From the NCBI GenBank assembly GCA_002388665.1, contig DGMY01000061.1, positions 1-30,335 on the forward strand: DNA of 30,335 nucleotides, written 5' to 3'. Under the pieces are notes generated by a model, which was not told where the DNA came from, ran no database searches, and worked only from the letters and a program-made list of their open reading frames with translations. Numbering within the stretch: position 1 is the first letter of the stretch; each line of letters begins with the position of its first letter. The DNA comes from Opitutia bacterium UBA4506. Lineage in GTDB: Bacteria; Verrucomicrobiota; Verrucomicrobiia; Opitutales; Puniceicoccaceae. The translations under genes were made by a program, and so were the position numbers. Positions 16,504-24,843 of this stretch are shown here, piece by piece.

Positions 16504-18082
16504 ACTAAGTTTTCCAAGGTGGCTGTTTTTTGGTTTCTCGCTGGTTGTGGCGGGCGTGCTCGACGCTGCGTCCGGCTCTTCTGGCGAAGCCTTGCTTCCT
16601 GTCCCTCTGGAGGCATACTCGGAGATAGAAGCTGCGAGGGCATCGGAACTTGGCATCCCATCAGAAGATTTCGGGTTGGTCGAAATCCTCAAGTTGCGGG
16701 TCGCGGCGGAGCCTCTGAATCTCGTCACGCTTATGCTCTTCCTCGGAGCGATCATGCACACTTTTGCAGCGGGGTGGTTCATGAAGTTGTCGAAAGAGTA
16801 TGAACAGATACACGACAATAGGTTGCGCGAGGAGTCGCAGAGGAACTACGTGGACGGTAAGCCACCGGTCGATCTGAGGGCGACGCTTTTTCACTTCCTT
16901 GGGGAAGTCGAAGTGATCTTTGGGATATGGGTGCTGCCTTTGTTGTTAGTGCTCACGCTCTTCAAAGGCTGGACTGCGGCCTACCAGTACATCGACGGGC
17001 GCAACTACACCGAACCGCTTTTTGTAGTGGTCATTATGGCGATTGCAGCGTCGCGGCCTGTCGTCTCTTTTGCCGGCAATCTGCTGCGCCGGGTGGCGCG
17101 GTTGGGGCATCTTCGGCCGTCGGCCTGGTGGCTGTCGATTTTGACGTTTGCCCCCATGCTGGGCTCTTTGATTACGGAGCCGGCCGCGATGACAATTGCC
17201 GCGATGCTGCTGGGGCGGGAGTTCTACCGGTATAAGCCCACCGAGCGTTTCAAATATGCGACGTTGGGGCTTCTCTTCGTCAATGTGTCCGTAGGGGGCA
17301 CTCTGACGCATTTCGCCGCCCCTCCGGTGTTGATGGTGGCGACGGTCTGGGAGTGGAATTTGCCTTACGTGTTCATGCACCTAGGCGTCAGGGCTGTGGT
17401 TGGGATTATTTTGACGATGGCTGCGTACTATATCGTTTTCCGGCAGGAATTCGCAGCCCTTGATCGGACGAAGAGCGATCTCGATTCTAAAGTCGCCGTT
17501 GGGAAGGGGACAGAGCCTGTTCCACGGTGGGTCGTCTCGATTCACTTATCCTTCCTGGCGTGGACTGTGTTTACTCTGCACCATCCCGCTTTGTTCATTG
17601 GTGGATTTCTCTTCTTCCTGGCGTTTACGATCGCCACGGATCATCACCAATACGCGATCTCTTTGAAGTCTCCTTTGCTGGTTGGCTTTTTTCTGGCAGG
17701 CCTTGTCACCCACGGTGGCCTTCAGTCGTGGTGGATATCACCAGTGCTCTCTTCGTTGTCGGAAGTGCCATTGTTTTTCGGCTCGATGATACTAACTGCT
17801 TTCAACGATAATGCCGCCATCACGTTTTTGGCCTCTCAAGTGCCTGCATTCGATCCGAACCTTGCGCTCGATAGTGTGCGTTCGGGGCGGTTCCAACAAG
17901 CTGTCGTGGCTGGCGCTGTTACTGGCGGAGGCCTTACGGTGATTGCCAACGCGCCCAACCCCGCCGGCCAGAACCTGCTATCCAAGTATTTCGGAGGTAA
18001 CGTGTCGCCGCTCAAGCTGTTGGCAGGTGCGGCTTTGCCGACTTCTGTGATGGCAGTCGTTTTCTTGGTCGTGCCCCATTAG
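16496..18082 (+). CDS. Putative Na+/H+ antiporter-like membrane protein (PF07399 type)
   Basis: A 528-aa integral membrane protein with a cleavable-looking N-terminal signal (FPRWLFFGFSLVVAGVLDAA) and about 11-12 hydrophobic segments. Segments such as TFAPMLGSLITEPAAMTIAA, SVGGTLTHFAAPPVLMVA, FNDNAAITFLASQVP and GGLTVIANAPNPAGQNLL resemble the ion-transporter superfamily, specifically the 'putative Na+/H+ antiporter' family PF07399. The ATG overlaps the last codons of the sigma gene, so translation is probably coupled. Its position in a metal-responsive operon suggests that it might export a metal cation, or balance ions during export, instead of acting in sodium homeostasis. That is inference. 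Confidence 0.75.
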   Translation: MFKLSFPRWLFFGFSLVVAGVLDAASGSSGEALLPVPLEAYSEIEAARASELGIPSEDFGLVEILKLRVAAEPLNLVTLMLFLGAIMHTFAAGWFMKLSKEYEQIHDNRLREESQRNYVDGKPPVDLRATLFHFLGEVEVIFGIWVLPLLLVLTLFKGWTAAYQYIDGRNYTEPLFVVVIMAIAASRPVVSFAGNLLRRVARLGHLRPSAWWLSILTFAPMLGSLITEPAAMTIAAMLLGREFYRYKPTERFKYATLGLLFVNVSVGGTLTHFAAPPVLMVATVWEWNLPYVFMHLGVRAVVGIILTMAAYYIVFRQEFAALDRTKSDLDSKVAVGKGTEPVPRWVVSIHLSFLAWTVFTLHHPALFIGGFLFFLAFTIATDHHQYAISLKSPLLVGFFLAGLVTHGGLQSWWISPVLSSLSEVPLFFGSMILTAFNDNAAITFLASQVPAFDPNLALDSVRSGRFQQAVVAGAVTGGGLTVIANAPNPAGQNLLSKYFGGNVSPLKLLAGAALPTSVMAVVFLVVPH

Positions 18083-18155
18083 GAGGGGCAGAGCCTATGC
18101 GCTTGAGGGTTCTCTAGAAGATTTTTTAGGAAAATCTGAGGGTTACCGCACTTTC

Positions 18156-18175
18156 GCACGTTAAACATAATGTGC
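18156..18175. promoter_or_regulatory. Inverted repeat upstream of the copper operon (candidate operator)
   Basis: GCACGTTA-AACA-TAATGTGC has 7 of 8 arm positions matching, and one further C-G pair outside. It lies 60 bp upstream of the first gene of the copper island in a 152-bp spacer. A repressor or activator site is plausible. No T-run follows, so it is not an obvious terminator of the antiporter operon. Confidence 0.5.
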
Positions 18176-18234
18176 GCGTAAGACCCCGCGTATCCACCGC
18201 CGTCAGTTATATCGCTCATTAGAATTATTGAATT

Positions 18235-18771
18235 ATGCAACAGATCATCCCATCCACCGTCCGCATGGCCTTTCTCATCCTCTTTTCGGCTCCGTTTCTA
18301 TTCGGGCAGAATCACGCAGGTTCGACGGATGCGGTTGAAAAGAAACTCCAATCGCCAGATGCTGCGGTTGTTCGGTTGCTGGCAATCTATGAATCCATAT
18401 CACAGGCATTGGTCGCTGACGACCTTGGCTTGGCAAAAGCCCACGCTGCAGAACTTTCCGCCAGCGCGGAAAAGAGTGGGTCGCTGGAACTGGCCAATCT
18501 CGCCATGAGCGTGGCGGGGGCGGAAACGCTCGAAGAGTCCCGCGAAGCTTTCAAGCCTTTGAGTGCTTCCGTGATAGCCATGGCTCAAGACCAAGGCCAA
18601 TACGTGACAATGGTCTGCCCGATGGTGTCGAATGGGCGCTGGTTGCAGAGTTCCGTCACGACCGCAAATCCGTATATGGGACAAGCGATGCCCCAGTGCG
18701 GTAAGCCAGAGATCTCGATCCGGCCGGATGGAAGCAAGGCCACCAGCGGCTCGGGTTGCTGCGGTTCGTAG
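18235..18771 (+). CDS. DUF3347-type periplasmic protein
   Basis: A 178-aa secreted protein. An N-terminal signal peptide (MAFLILFSAPFLFG) precedes a helical domain starting near residue 40 (DAAVVRLLAIYESISQALVA). The C-terminal part has VTMVCPMVSNGRWLQ and ANPYMGQAMPQCGKPE, the conserved end of DUF3347, a domain also found fused to CusB-like metal efflux adaptors. A Cys-Cys pair (GSGCCGS) ends the protein and could bind metal. It opens the copper island, and its conserved Cys and Met residues fit a copper-binding role in the periplasm, although this has not been demonstrated for the family as far as I know. Confidence 0.75.
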   Translation: MQQIIPSTVRMAFLILFSAPFLFGQNHAGSTDAVEKKLQSPDAAVVRLLAIYESISQALVADDLGLAKAHAAELSASAEKSGSLELANLAMSVAGAETLEESREAFKPLSASVIAMAQDQGQYVTMVCPMVSNGRWLQSSVTTANPYMGQAMPQCGKPEISIRPDGSKATSGSGCCGS

Positions 18772-18798
18772 TTTTTTATCCACGATATTTAAATACCG

Positions 18799-19461
18799 AT
18801 GCATGGAGATAACATATACGCCTACGGCATGTGGCCAGTCGTTTTGTTCAACACTTTGCTGATCCTCGGGTTCGCTTTGAGCTTCGTGCGTCCGAAGGGC
18901 AAAACCGAGTGGCGACGCATGGGGCTGTTTATGGCTTTTGTCGTGGCGCTGTTTACGGAGATGTACGGAGTGCCCCTGACGATCTATTTCCTGAGCCAAT
19001 GGTTGGGCAATGCGTATCCGGTTCTGGATCCGTTTTCACATGCCCACGGACATTTGTGGTTGGTCTGGCTCGGTTTGGCCGATTCCGCCTGGGCGATGAC
19101 ACTTCTGCATATTGTCAGCAATGGTATTGTCATTCTAGGCTTCGTCTTGCTCTACAAAGGGTGGACGGCCATCCACGAAAGTGCGGGCAAACGGCTTGTG
19201 ACGGATGGAATTTATGCCCATGTGCGCCACCCGCAATATTCGGGTTTGTTCTTGATCACATTGGGACTGCTCATCCAGTGGCCGACTTTTATCACATTGT
19301 TACTTTGGCCGTTCCTGACTTTCGCTTACTATCGTTTGGCGAAGAAGGAAGAGCGAGAGGTGGCCTCCGAGTTTCCGGGCGACTATGCGCTCTACCGTGC
19401 CCGGGTGCCCGCGTTTATTCCTAAAATAACCCCGAAACAACGAAAGAACTCCGAATTATGA
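18799..19461 (+). CDS. Isoprenylcysteine carboxyl methyltransferase-like membrane protein
   Basis: A 220-aa protein with five or six membrane segments and the C-terminal ICMT/PEMT-type signature DGIYAHVRHPQYSGLFLITL, followed by YYRLAKKEEREVASEFPGDY. Bacterial members of this family are common beside heavy-metal resistance genes, but their substrate is unknown, so it should not be called a prenyl-cysteine enzyme. It lies 27 bp after the DUF3347 gene and overlaps the next gene by 4 bp (ATGA), so it is part of one operon. The ATG at 18799 has no clear ribosome binding site. An internal ATG (GMWPVVLFN) at 18829 is a possible shorter start. Confidence 0.82.
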   Translation: MHGDNIYAYGMWPVVLFNTLLILGFALSFVRPKGKTEWRRMGLFMAFVVALFTEMYGVPLTIYFLSQWLGNAYPVLDPFSHAHGHLWLVWLGLADSAWAMTLLHIVSNGIVILGFVLLYKGWTAIHESAGKRLVTDGIYAHVRHPQYSGLFLITLGLLIQWPTFITLLLWPFLTFAYYRLAKKEEREVASEFPGDYALYRARVPAFIPKITPKQRKNSEL

Positions 19462-19685
19462 AACATAGTATGCTCCACATCTTTGGCTGTTTGATACCGA
19501 TCAGTTTGGTTTTTATTCTACCTGCGTTCGGTTTCGATTCCGGCACAACGTTTACTGTTTTCATCATACTGATGTTTGCCTGCCATTTTTTCATGATGGG
19601 CGGACATGCGCATGGTGAAGATGGAAATGGCTCCGCCGAAAATCATGACGTGAGGAAAACGCCTACGAAAGGAGGTGAGCAATGA
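19458..19685 (+). CDS. Small membrane protein with His-rich tail
   Basis: A 75-aa protein with two hydrophobic segments (about 6-24 and 30-47) and a short motif FFMMGGHAHGED after the second. Such small DUF2933-like membrane proteins occur in copper and silver clusters. The Met and His residues could bind metal at the membrane surface, by inference. It is translationally coupled to both neighbours by ATGA overlaps. The family assignment is tentative. Confidence 0.65.
   Translation: MKHSMLHIFGCLIPISLVFILPAFGFDSGTTFTVFIILMFACHFFMMGGHAHGEDGNGSAENHDVRKTPTKGGEQ
19671..19678 (+). promoter_or_regulatory. Strong Shine-Dalgarno site for the DUF5676 gene
   Basis: GGAGGTGA lies with GGAGG 6 nt before the ATG at 19682. 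It sits inside the end of the previous gene and fixes the start. Most genes in the island have A-rich leaders without such a site, so this one may be translated more strongly. Confidence 0.7.
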
Positions 19686-19999
19686 GATTGAGTCCGAGAC
19701 GCTTTGGATTCGCTTTCTCGATGGTCGCGGGGCTGTTTTATGCAGGCTGTGTCATCTTGATGGCGCTCGCTGGCCCGGAGAAATTGGTGTTCTTTTTCAA
19801 CGGCCTTTTCCATGGGCTGGATCTAAGTCCGATCTTCATGGCCTCAGTCAGCTTCGAGGTGACGTTGACTGGGTTCATCAACACAATCCTATTGGCCTGG
19901 CTGTTCGGTGCTTCGCTTGCTGTCGCCTACAACCATTCTGGATGGCTGGATCCGGCTAGTCGCGCACCGGGGCGTGGTCGCCCGCCGACGCGCTCGTGA
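19682..19999 (+). CDS. DUF5676-type membrane protein
   Basis: A 105-aa protein with two membrane segments (about 9-30 and 58-80). The opening FGFAFSMVAGLFYAGCVILM, the regular glycines and the YN before the tail fit DUF5676, a small family repeatedly seen in metal-resistance operons. The function is unknown. The Arg- and Pro-rich final residues (APGRGRPPTRS) are unlike the rest and may be an extended tail. A 28-bp gap separates it from the next gene. Confidence 0.65.
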   Translation: MRLSPRRFGFAFSMVAGLFYAGCVILMALAGPEKLVFFFNGLFHGLDLSPIFMASVSFEVTLTGFINTILLAWLFGASLAVAYNHSGWLDPASRAPGRGRPPTRS

Positions 20000-20027
20000 C
20001 CGAACGCATGTGCACTGTGAACTGACG

Positions 20028-20837
20028 ATGGCTTCGAGAATCTGGCAAAGGGCTGTGGCCGCTTTATTTGGACATTCCATTACCGTTTGCTCCGCTTGGG
20101 GGGCATTGTTGATGGTGGCGGTCGGGCACCCTGTCTTGGAGACCCTGCACCTGTGGCGTTCAGGGGAAGTGGGGGAGATGTCGGCCATCGGCGCGGTGGT
20201 GCATCCTCTCGTCCAAGCCTTCAGTGTAGAGATGTTGCCGATGACGTTCGTACTGGCTTTGATCGGCGCGTGTGTGGGCGGAGTGGCCGCATGGCTCCAC
20301 GCCCGCATGACTTCCCGGGCGTTGACACATTACTACTCGGAGCGGACGTTTGAGGATGTCCAGACCTTGATCGCCGAAGGGGAGAGCGAATCGCTCGAAT
20401 TCAAGTCGTCCCTGCGTTGGGATTGGGACTTGGGAAAGGTCAACAAGGTTTTGGAGGGCGTCATCGCGAAAACCCTCTGCGGCATGATGAATCAGCACGG
20501 GGGCATCCTTTTGATCGGGGTGGAGGATTCAGGCGCGATCCGCGGCATCGAGAAAGATTGCCAAACACTCCGCCATCAAAACCTCGATGGTTTCGAGCAG
20601 CGGATCGTGGCACTCGCTACCAAATATCTGGGCGGTCACAGCACGGGGTTTATTCGCACGGAGTTCGTGCAAGCCGAGGGAAAAAGCATTTCAATCATAC
20701 GTATCGCACCTAGCCGTGAGCCTGTCTTCTGTAAGGATGGCAATCTGCAACGCTACTATGTGCGGGCGGGGAATACGACCCGCGAATTAGACACGCGGGA
20801 GGCGATCGCTCATATCCATGAGAAATCCGGCGGTTAG
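20028..20837 (+). CDS. Membrane-anchored AlbA_2 (Schlafen-type) domain protein
   Basis: A 269-aa protein. Two N-terminal membrane segments (about 15-35 and 62-84, MTFVLALIGACVGGVAAWLH) are followed by a cytoplasmic AlbA_2 domain from about residue 110: EGESESLEFKSSLRWDWD, GGILLIGVEDSGAIRGIEKD and a C-terminal YYVRAGNTTRELDTREA. AlbA_2 domains are found in putative transcription regulators and in Schlafen proteins. The ATG at 20028 is chosen because a frame extending back to 19908 would run through the DUF5676 gene. This is an unusual gene for a copper operon. It could be a membrane-tethered regulator, but nothing in the sequence proves a link. Confidence 0.75.
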   Translation: MASRIWQRAVAALFGHSITVCSAWGALLMVAVGHPVLETLHLWRSGEVGEMSAIGAVVHPLVQAFSVEMLPMTFVLALIGACVGGVAAWLHARMTSRALTHYYSERTFEDVQTLIAEGESESLEFKSSLRWDWDLGKVNKVLEGVIAKTLCGMMNQHGGILLIGVEDSGAIRGIEKDCQTLRHQNLDGFEQRIVALATKYLGGHSTGFIRTEFVQAEGKSISIIRIAPSREPVFCKDGNLQRYYVRAGNTTRELDTREAIAHIHEKSGG

Positions 20838-20870
20838 TGCCATCGCATACCGGACGCGTCGCTGGATTTG

Positions 20871-20890
20871 AACTTTTTGAAAGTTTTTTT
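20871..20890 (+). terminator. Weak terminator-like hairpin
   Basis: AACTTT-TTG-AAAGTT is followed directly by five more T. The stem is short and AT-rich, so termination would be inefficient. It lies 33 bp after the AlbA_2 gene and may divide the island into two transcripts. The 200-bp spacer up to 21037 otherwise shows no gene. Confidence 0.35.
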
Positions 20891-21037
20891 GAGGGTTTCG
20901 AGTCTGGACTGCGTTAAAGCATGGTAGATCCACCCACTGCGGACACGACCGAGTCGATGCCGCGAGCGCCGCACGGGGATCCACCGTATCCGGTGACCGC
21001 CATGATTCGGTCGCGTAATAAAACCTGTTTCAACAAT

Positions 21038-21787
21038 ATGACTTCAACCGACGAACGTAATCAGAGACTTCTCGCATTTCTACACCTTCTAGGGAGGTTT
21101 CGCGATGAAGATGCGGCGATCTATAATTCCATGGCGGCTGGCTATGAGAGTTTCTCCAAAGTCTGGGAGGAAGAAATCGCTCGGCCTGCCTTGGAGCATC
21201 TACTGAAGAGTGCGTCGCGCCGCATTCCGCCGCATGGGCGCGTCCTCGACGCAGGCTGTGGCACAGGGCTGAGGATTCCCGATATTGCTACTTATTTCAA
21301 ACCGCGCAGGGTTTTCGGATTGGATGTCTCAAGTGCTATGTTGGATGTGGCGAGACGGAAGGGCTACGGAGTTCCGGTCTCATTCGAGGAGGGGAATTTG
21401 CATGCGCTCCCCTATGAAGACGAAAGCATGGATGCGGTCATAGCCACATGGTCGGTGGAGACGACTAGCAATCCCGGTCATGCGGTTCGAGAGTTCCTGC
21501 GTGTTCTCAAGCCCGGAGGTGTGGTTGCCTACAGCTACGTGCAGATACCGAAATCGACCTCCGAACGTGAGATTCTGTCTAAATTGGATACTGGCCAGAA
21601 ATTTGATCAGCTTGGGGAAGCTCTGTCGCCCGAGCATCTGCCCTTTCATAATTGTTCCAATTCCGAACTCAGGCACTTCGCCGAGGGCATCATCTCCACT
21701 GTGATTCTTGGGAAATGCTGTGACGTGTCGCCGGGGTGGTTGCCGAAACCTTTCGATTTTGATGAATTTATCAGCGAGACGTGCTAA
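21038..21787 (+). CDS. Class I SAM-dependent methyltransferase
   Basis: A 249-aa methyltransferase of the Methyltransf_11 type. Motif I is VLDAGCGTGLRIPD at about residue 69, motif II is FGLDVSSAMLDVARRKG, then EGNLHALPYEDESMDAVIAT and the post-motif LRVLKPGGVVAYSY. The C-terminal part has Cys and His residues (HNCSNSEL, GKCCDVSP) that recall metal- or metalloid-related methyltransferases, but the three-Cys pattern of arsenite methyltransferase is not evident. The ATG at 21038 is chosen just before the domain. Earlier starts at 21002 and 20921 would add a low-complexity N-terminus. The substrate is unknown. The next gene starts 6 bp after it. Confidence 0.8.
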   Translation: MTSTDERNQRLLAFLHLLGRFRDEDAAIYNSMAAGYESFSKVWEEEIARPALEHLLKSASRRIPPHGRVLDAGCGTGLRIPDIATYFKPRRVFGLDVSSAMLDVARRKGYGVPVSFEEGNLHALPYEDESMDAVIATWSVETTSNPGHAVREFLRVLKPGGVVAYSYVQIPKSTSEREILSKLDTGQKFDQLGEALSPEHLPFHNCSNSELRHFAEGIISTVILGKCCDVSPGWLPKPFDFDEFISETC

Positions 21788-21793
21788 TTTTAT

Positions 21794-24175
21794 ATGATGA
21801 AAGATCCGAATAAACACATGGAGCATCAAAAGGGCGCGGACACGCAGCCTCATGACAATGGCTGCCACACTCACGACCCTGACGGACACGCTTCCAATGA
21901 ATACGATGCGGATCGCCGCGTATCGCCTTCTGCGGAAGCGAAATACTACTGCCCCATGTGTGAAGGTGTGGAATCTGACGAGCCGGGGGATTGTCCGAAA
22001 TGCGGGATGCGTTTAGAGCGGAATCCTGCTTACCGGGCAACGGATGAACCGCGCATCTGGACTTGCCCGATGCACCCGGAAATCCAAGAGCCCGAACCGG
22101 GGGCCTGCCCGAAATGTGGGATGGATTTGGAACCTGTCAGTGGTGCTGAAGAGGGAGACGACGAATCGGATGAGATTCGCAGCCTCCAGCGCAAGACTCT
22201 CGTTGCGGGGATTCTCACCGTTCCCATCCTCGCCTTGGCTTTCGATAGTATGATTCCTGGGCTATCGTTTGATTCACTCTTATCGGCCAGAACTCAGGGG
22301 TGGTTGGAATTGTTCCTCGCGACTCCTGTGATCCTCTGGGCCGGGGGGATGTTCTTTACCCGTGGTTGGCGCTCCATCGTGAACCGCAGTCTCAATATGT
22401 TCACGCTGATCATGCTGGGCGTGGGCGCGGCCTACGCCTACAGCGTGGTCGCCGTGCTCTTCCCCGGCATCTTCCCCGAGTCCTTCCGACGACATGGCGA
22501 GGTGGCGCTCTACTTCGAGGCGGGCGCGGTCATCACCACGCTGATTCTTCTGGGGCAATGGCTCGAAGCTCGCGCACGGAAGCAGACGGGGCAAGCTATC
22601 GAGAGCCTGCTCGATCTCGCCGCCAAGACGGCTCACCGGCTCGACGGGCAGGGTAATGAAGAAGAGGTCGAGGTTGACGAAATCCACAAGGGAGATCACT
22701 TGCGCGTCCGCCCCGGAGAGAAGATTCCGCTCGATGGTAAAATCTTAGAGGGCAAGAGCTCGATTGATGAATCCATGATTACCGGTGAGCCGATCCCGGT
22801 TGAAAAGAGCGTCGGGGATTCGGTGATCGGTGCCACCGTGAACCAGACAGGCAGCTTTGTCATGGAGGCCGAGGCTGTGGGTGAAGAAACCATGCTCTCG
22901 CAAATCGTCGGCATGGTCGCGCAAGCTCAGCGCAGCCGTGCACCCATACAAAAAATGGCCGACCAAGTGGCGGGCTGGTTCGTGCCTGCGGTGGTTTTAA
23001 TCGCCGTGCTGGCTTTCGTTTTATGGGCCATCTTCGGTCCGGCTCCGTCTATGGCTTATGCAATTATTGTGGCGGTTTCCGTTTTGATCATCGCTTGCCC
23101 TTGTGCGCTAGGGCTGGCGACTCCCATGTCGATCATGGTGGGAGTCGGCAAGGGGGCGCAGCAGGGGATTCTGGTCAAGAACGCCGAAGCGATCGAACGT
23201 GCCGAGAAAGTCACGCACCTGATCACGGATAAGACCGGGACGTTGACCGAAGGGAAGCCTTCCGTGGTAGATGTTATTTCGGCAGACGGTCAAAGTCCGT
23301 CCGACTGGCTGCGTTCCGTCGGGGCGGTGGAATCCCAGTCCGAACACCCACTGGCTCGCGCTGTCGTCGTGCATGCGAAATCAGACGGCGCGGACTTGCC
23401 CGCAATCTCAGATTTTGAAAGCACGACGGGTGGGGGAGTTCAAGCCACAGTCGATGGGCGACGTATCCGTATCGGTAAACGCGCTTTTATTGAAACCGAC
23501 GAGGTGAATATTCCGGATGAATTGGGTGATCAGGCCGAGCGCCTCCAACAAGAGGCCAAAACGGTGATCTGGGCATCGGCGGATGAACGTCTGCTCGGTT
23601 TGATCGCGATTGCCGATCCGATTAAAGAAAGTTCGAAGGAGGCGATCCAGTCACTGCATGAGATGGGGATTACCGTCGTCATGTGTACCGGAGACAACAC
23701 GCGCACGGCGCGGTCTGTGGCTCAAGAGCTCGGCATCGACGAGGTGCACGCCGAAGTTTCCCCGGAGGACAAACAAAGGATCGTCGAGGGACTCAAGGCG
23801 GACGGCCACCGTGTGGCCATGGCGGGCGACGGGATCAACGACGCGCCCGCACTCGCCGCTGCCGATGTCGGCATTGCCATGGGCACGGGCACGGATGTTG
23901 CGATCGAAAGCGCAGGCCTGACATTGGTGAAAGGCGACCTGCGCGGCATCGTCGGCGGTCTCCGTTTGAGCCGCCTCGTGATGCGCAACATACGGCAAAA
24001 CCTGTTCTTCGCCTTTATTTACAACGCGGTCGGTGTCCCGGTCGCGGCTGGAGTGCTCTATCCCGTATTGGGCGTCTTACTCAGCCCGATGATCGCGGGC
24101 GCGGCCATGGCGTTCAGCTCTGTCTCAGTCGTCACCAATGCGCTGCGCCTCAAAAGAATCTCCATCGAACGCTAA
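21794..24175 (+). CDS. copA: Copper-transporting P1B-type ATPase
   Basis: A 793-aa ATP-driven pump that should move Cu(I) (possibly Ag(I)) out of the cytoplasm. The N-terminus is His-rich (about 1-35), followed by two heavy-metal-binding modules, CPMCEG...CPKCGM (52-72) and CPMHPE...CPKCGM (91-110), in place of the classical CxxC ferredoxin-like domains. Core motifs are TGEP (actuator), CPC at 435-437 in the membrane (IACPCALGLATP), DKTGTLTEGK with phosphorylated D479, the HP loop (SEHPLARAVV), and GDGINDAPALA near 678. The final helices carry YN and AMAFSSVSVVTNALRL, the CopA-type (P1B-1) signature. It lies 6 bp after the methyltransferase. The start at MMKD (21794) could equally be the second ATG. 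Confidence 0.95.
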   Translation: MMKDPNKHMEHQKGADTQPHDNGCHTHDPDGHASNEYDADRRVSPSAEAKYYCPMCEGVESDEPGDCPKCGMRLERNPAYRATDEPRIWTCPMHPEIQEPEPGACPKCGMDLEPVSGAEEGDDESDEIRSLQRKTLVAGILTVPILALAFDSMIPGLSFDSLLSARTQGWLELFLATPVILWAGGMFFTRGWRSIVNRSLNMFTLIMLGVGAAYAYSVVAVLFPGIFPESFRRHGEVALYFEAGAVITTLILLGQWLEARARKQTGQAIESLLDLAAKTAHRLDGQGNEEEVEVDEIHKGDHLRVRPGEKIPLDGKILEGKSSIDESMITGEPIPVEKSVGDSVIGATVNQTGSFVMEAEAVGEETMLSQIVGMVAQAQRSRAPIQKMADQVAGWFVPAVVLIAVLAFVLWAIFGPAPSMAYAIIVAVSVLIIACPCALGLATPMSIMVGVGKGAQQGILVKNAEAIERAEKVTHLITDKTGTLTEGKPSVVDVISADGQSPSDWLRSVGAVESQSEHPLARAVVVHAKSDGADLPAISDFESTTGGGVQATVDGRRIRIGKRAFIETDEVNIPDELGDQAERLQQEAKTVIWASADERLLGLIAIADPIKESSKEAIQSLHEMGITVVMCTGDNTRTARSVAQELGIDEVHAEVSPEDKQRIVEGLKADGHRVAMAGDGINDAPALAAADVGIAMGTGTDVAIESAGLTLVKGDLRGIVGGLRLSRLVMRNIRQNLFFAFIYNAVGVPVAAGVLYPVLGVLLSPMIAGAAMAFSSVSVVTNALRLKRISIER

Positions 24176-24193
24176 ACCAAAAAAAGAATTACT

Positions 24194-24823
24194 ATGAAAC
24201 AAAAAAATACCTACCTCCTCGCGGCATCATTTGCTGCGCTCGCGTCGCTTGTGCTTACCGGATGCTCCGAAGACGACAGCCCGGATCGCCACATGATGGA
24301 TGGACTCCATGAACACGCCGAAGCAACCGACGGTAGCCATGACGCGCATACCTCTTCAAACGAAGGCGAGGCGCACGACCATGCGAGCCACGCGTCGCCG
24401 GATGACCACTCCGGCGACGGCGATCATCACGCCTCGACACAGGAGACGAAGCCTTCGGATGCTCGCGCCGTCCGCGTCGTCGCCACCGATTTCGCGTTTG
24501 AACCGAAGACCATCACGGCTGCGCCTGGCGAGAAGCTCTACGTGACACTCGTGAACAAAGGCAACGCCGTGCACATGTGGCAGATCGGTGATCGAATGGA
24601 AACGCACGTCCATACCAATGTGGGGGAAACGTCTAGTAAAGTTGTGACCGCACCCACCGAAGTGGGCGTTTACGACATCGTCTGCACCACGCCCGGACAT
24701 GAGCAGTTGGGAATGGTTGGAAAGCTTGAAGTTCGCAGCGACACAGATGCTGAATCGGGTGGATTACACCCACCGATGCTCACACCTAGTCCAGACGACA
24801 GCGAGCATTCGCACGCGCACTAA
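24194..24823 (+). CDS. His-rich lipoprotein with a cupredoxin domain
   Basis: A 209-aa periplasmic copper protein. A lipoprotein signal (LASLVLTGC, Cys24) anchors it. A His/Asp-rich linker (about 32-85, many HDAH and DHAS repeats) can bind several metal ions. The cupredoxin domain (about 90-182) has the type 1 copper ligands: His in NAVHMWQ, then C-x4-H-x4-M in CTTPGHEQLGM. The C-terminus is again His-rich (SEHSHAH). The probable role is to trap copper from the pump upstream or shuttle electrons to the multicopper oxidase downstream. The leader before the ATG is A-rich, as for its neighbours. Confidence 0.88.
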   Translation: MKQKNTYLLAASFAALASLVLTGCSEDDSPDRHMMDGLHEHAEATDGSHDAHTSSNEGEAHDHASHASPDDHSGDGDHHASTQETKPSDARAVRVVATDFAFEPKTITAAPGEKLYVTLVNKGNAVHMWQIGDRMETHVHTNVGETSSKVVTAPTEVGVYDIVCTTPGHEQLGMVGKLEVRSDTDAESGGLHPPMLTPSPDDSEHSHAH

Positions 24824-24843
24824 ATTTTTAAAACGATAGCAGT

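Noticed and set aside
22300..24312. Long alternative-frame ORFs within the copper ATPase gene.
   Set aside because: GC-rich coding DNA gives long accidental frames; the ATPase frame has every catalytic motif.
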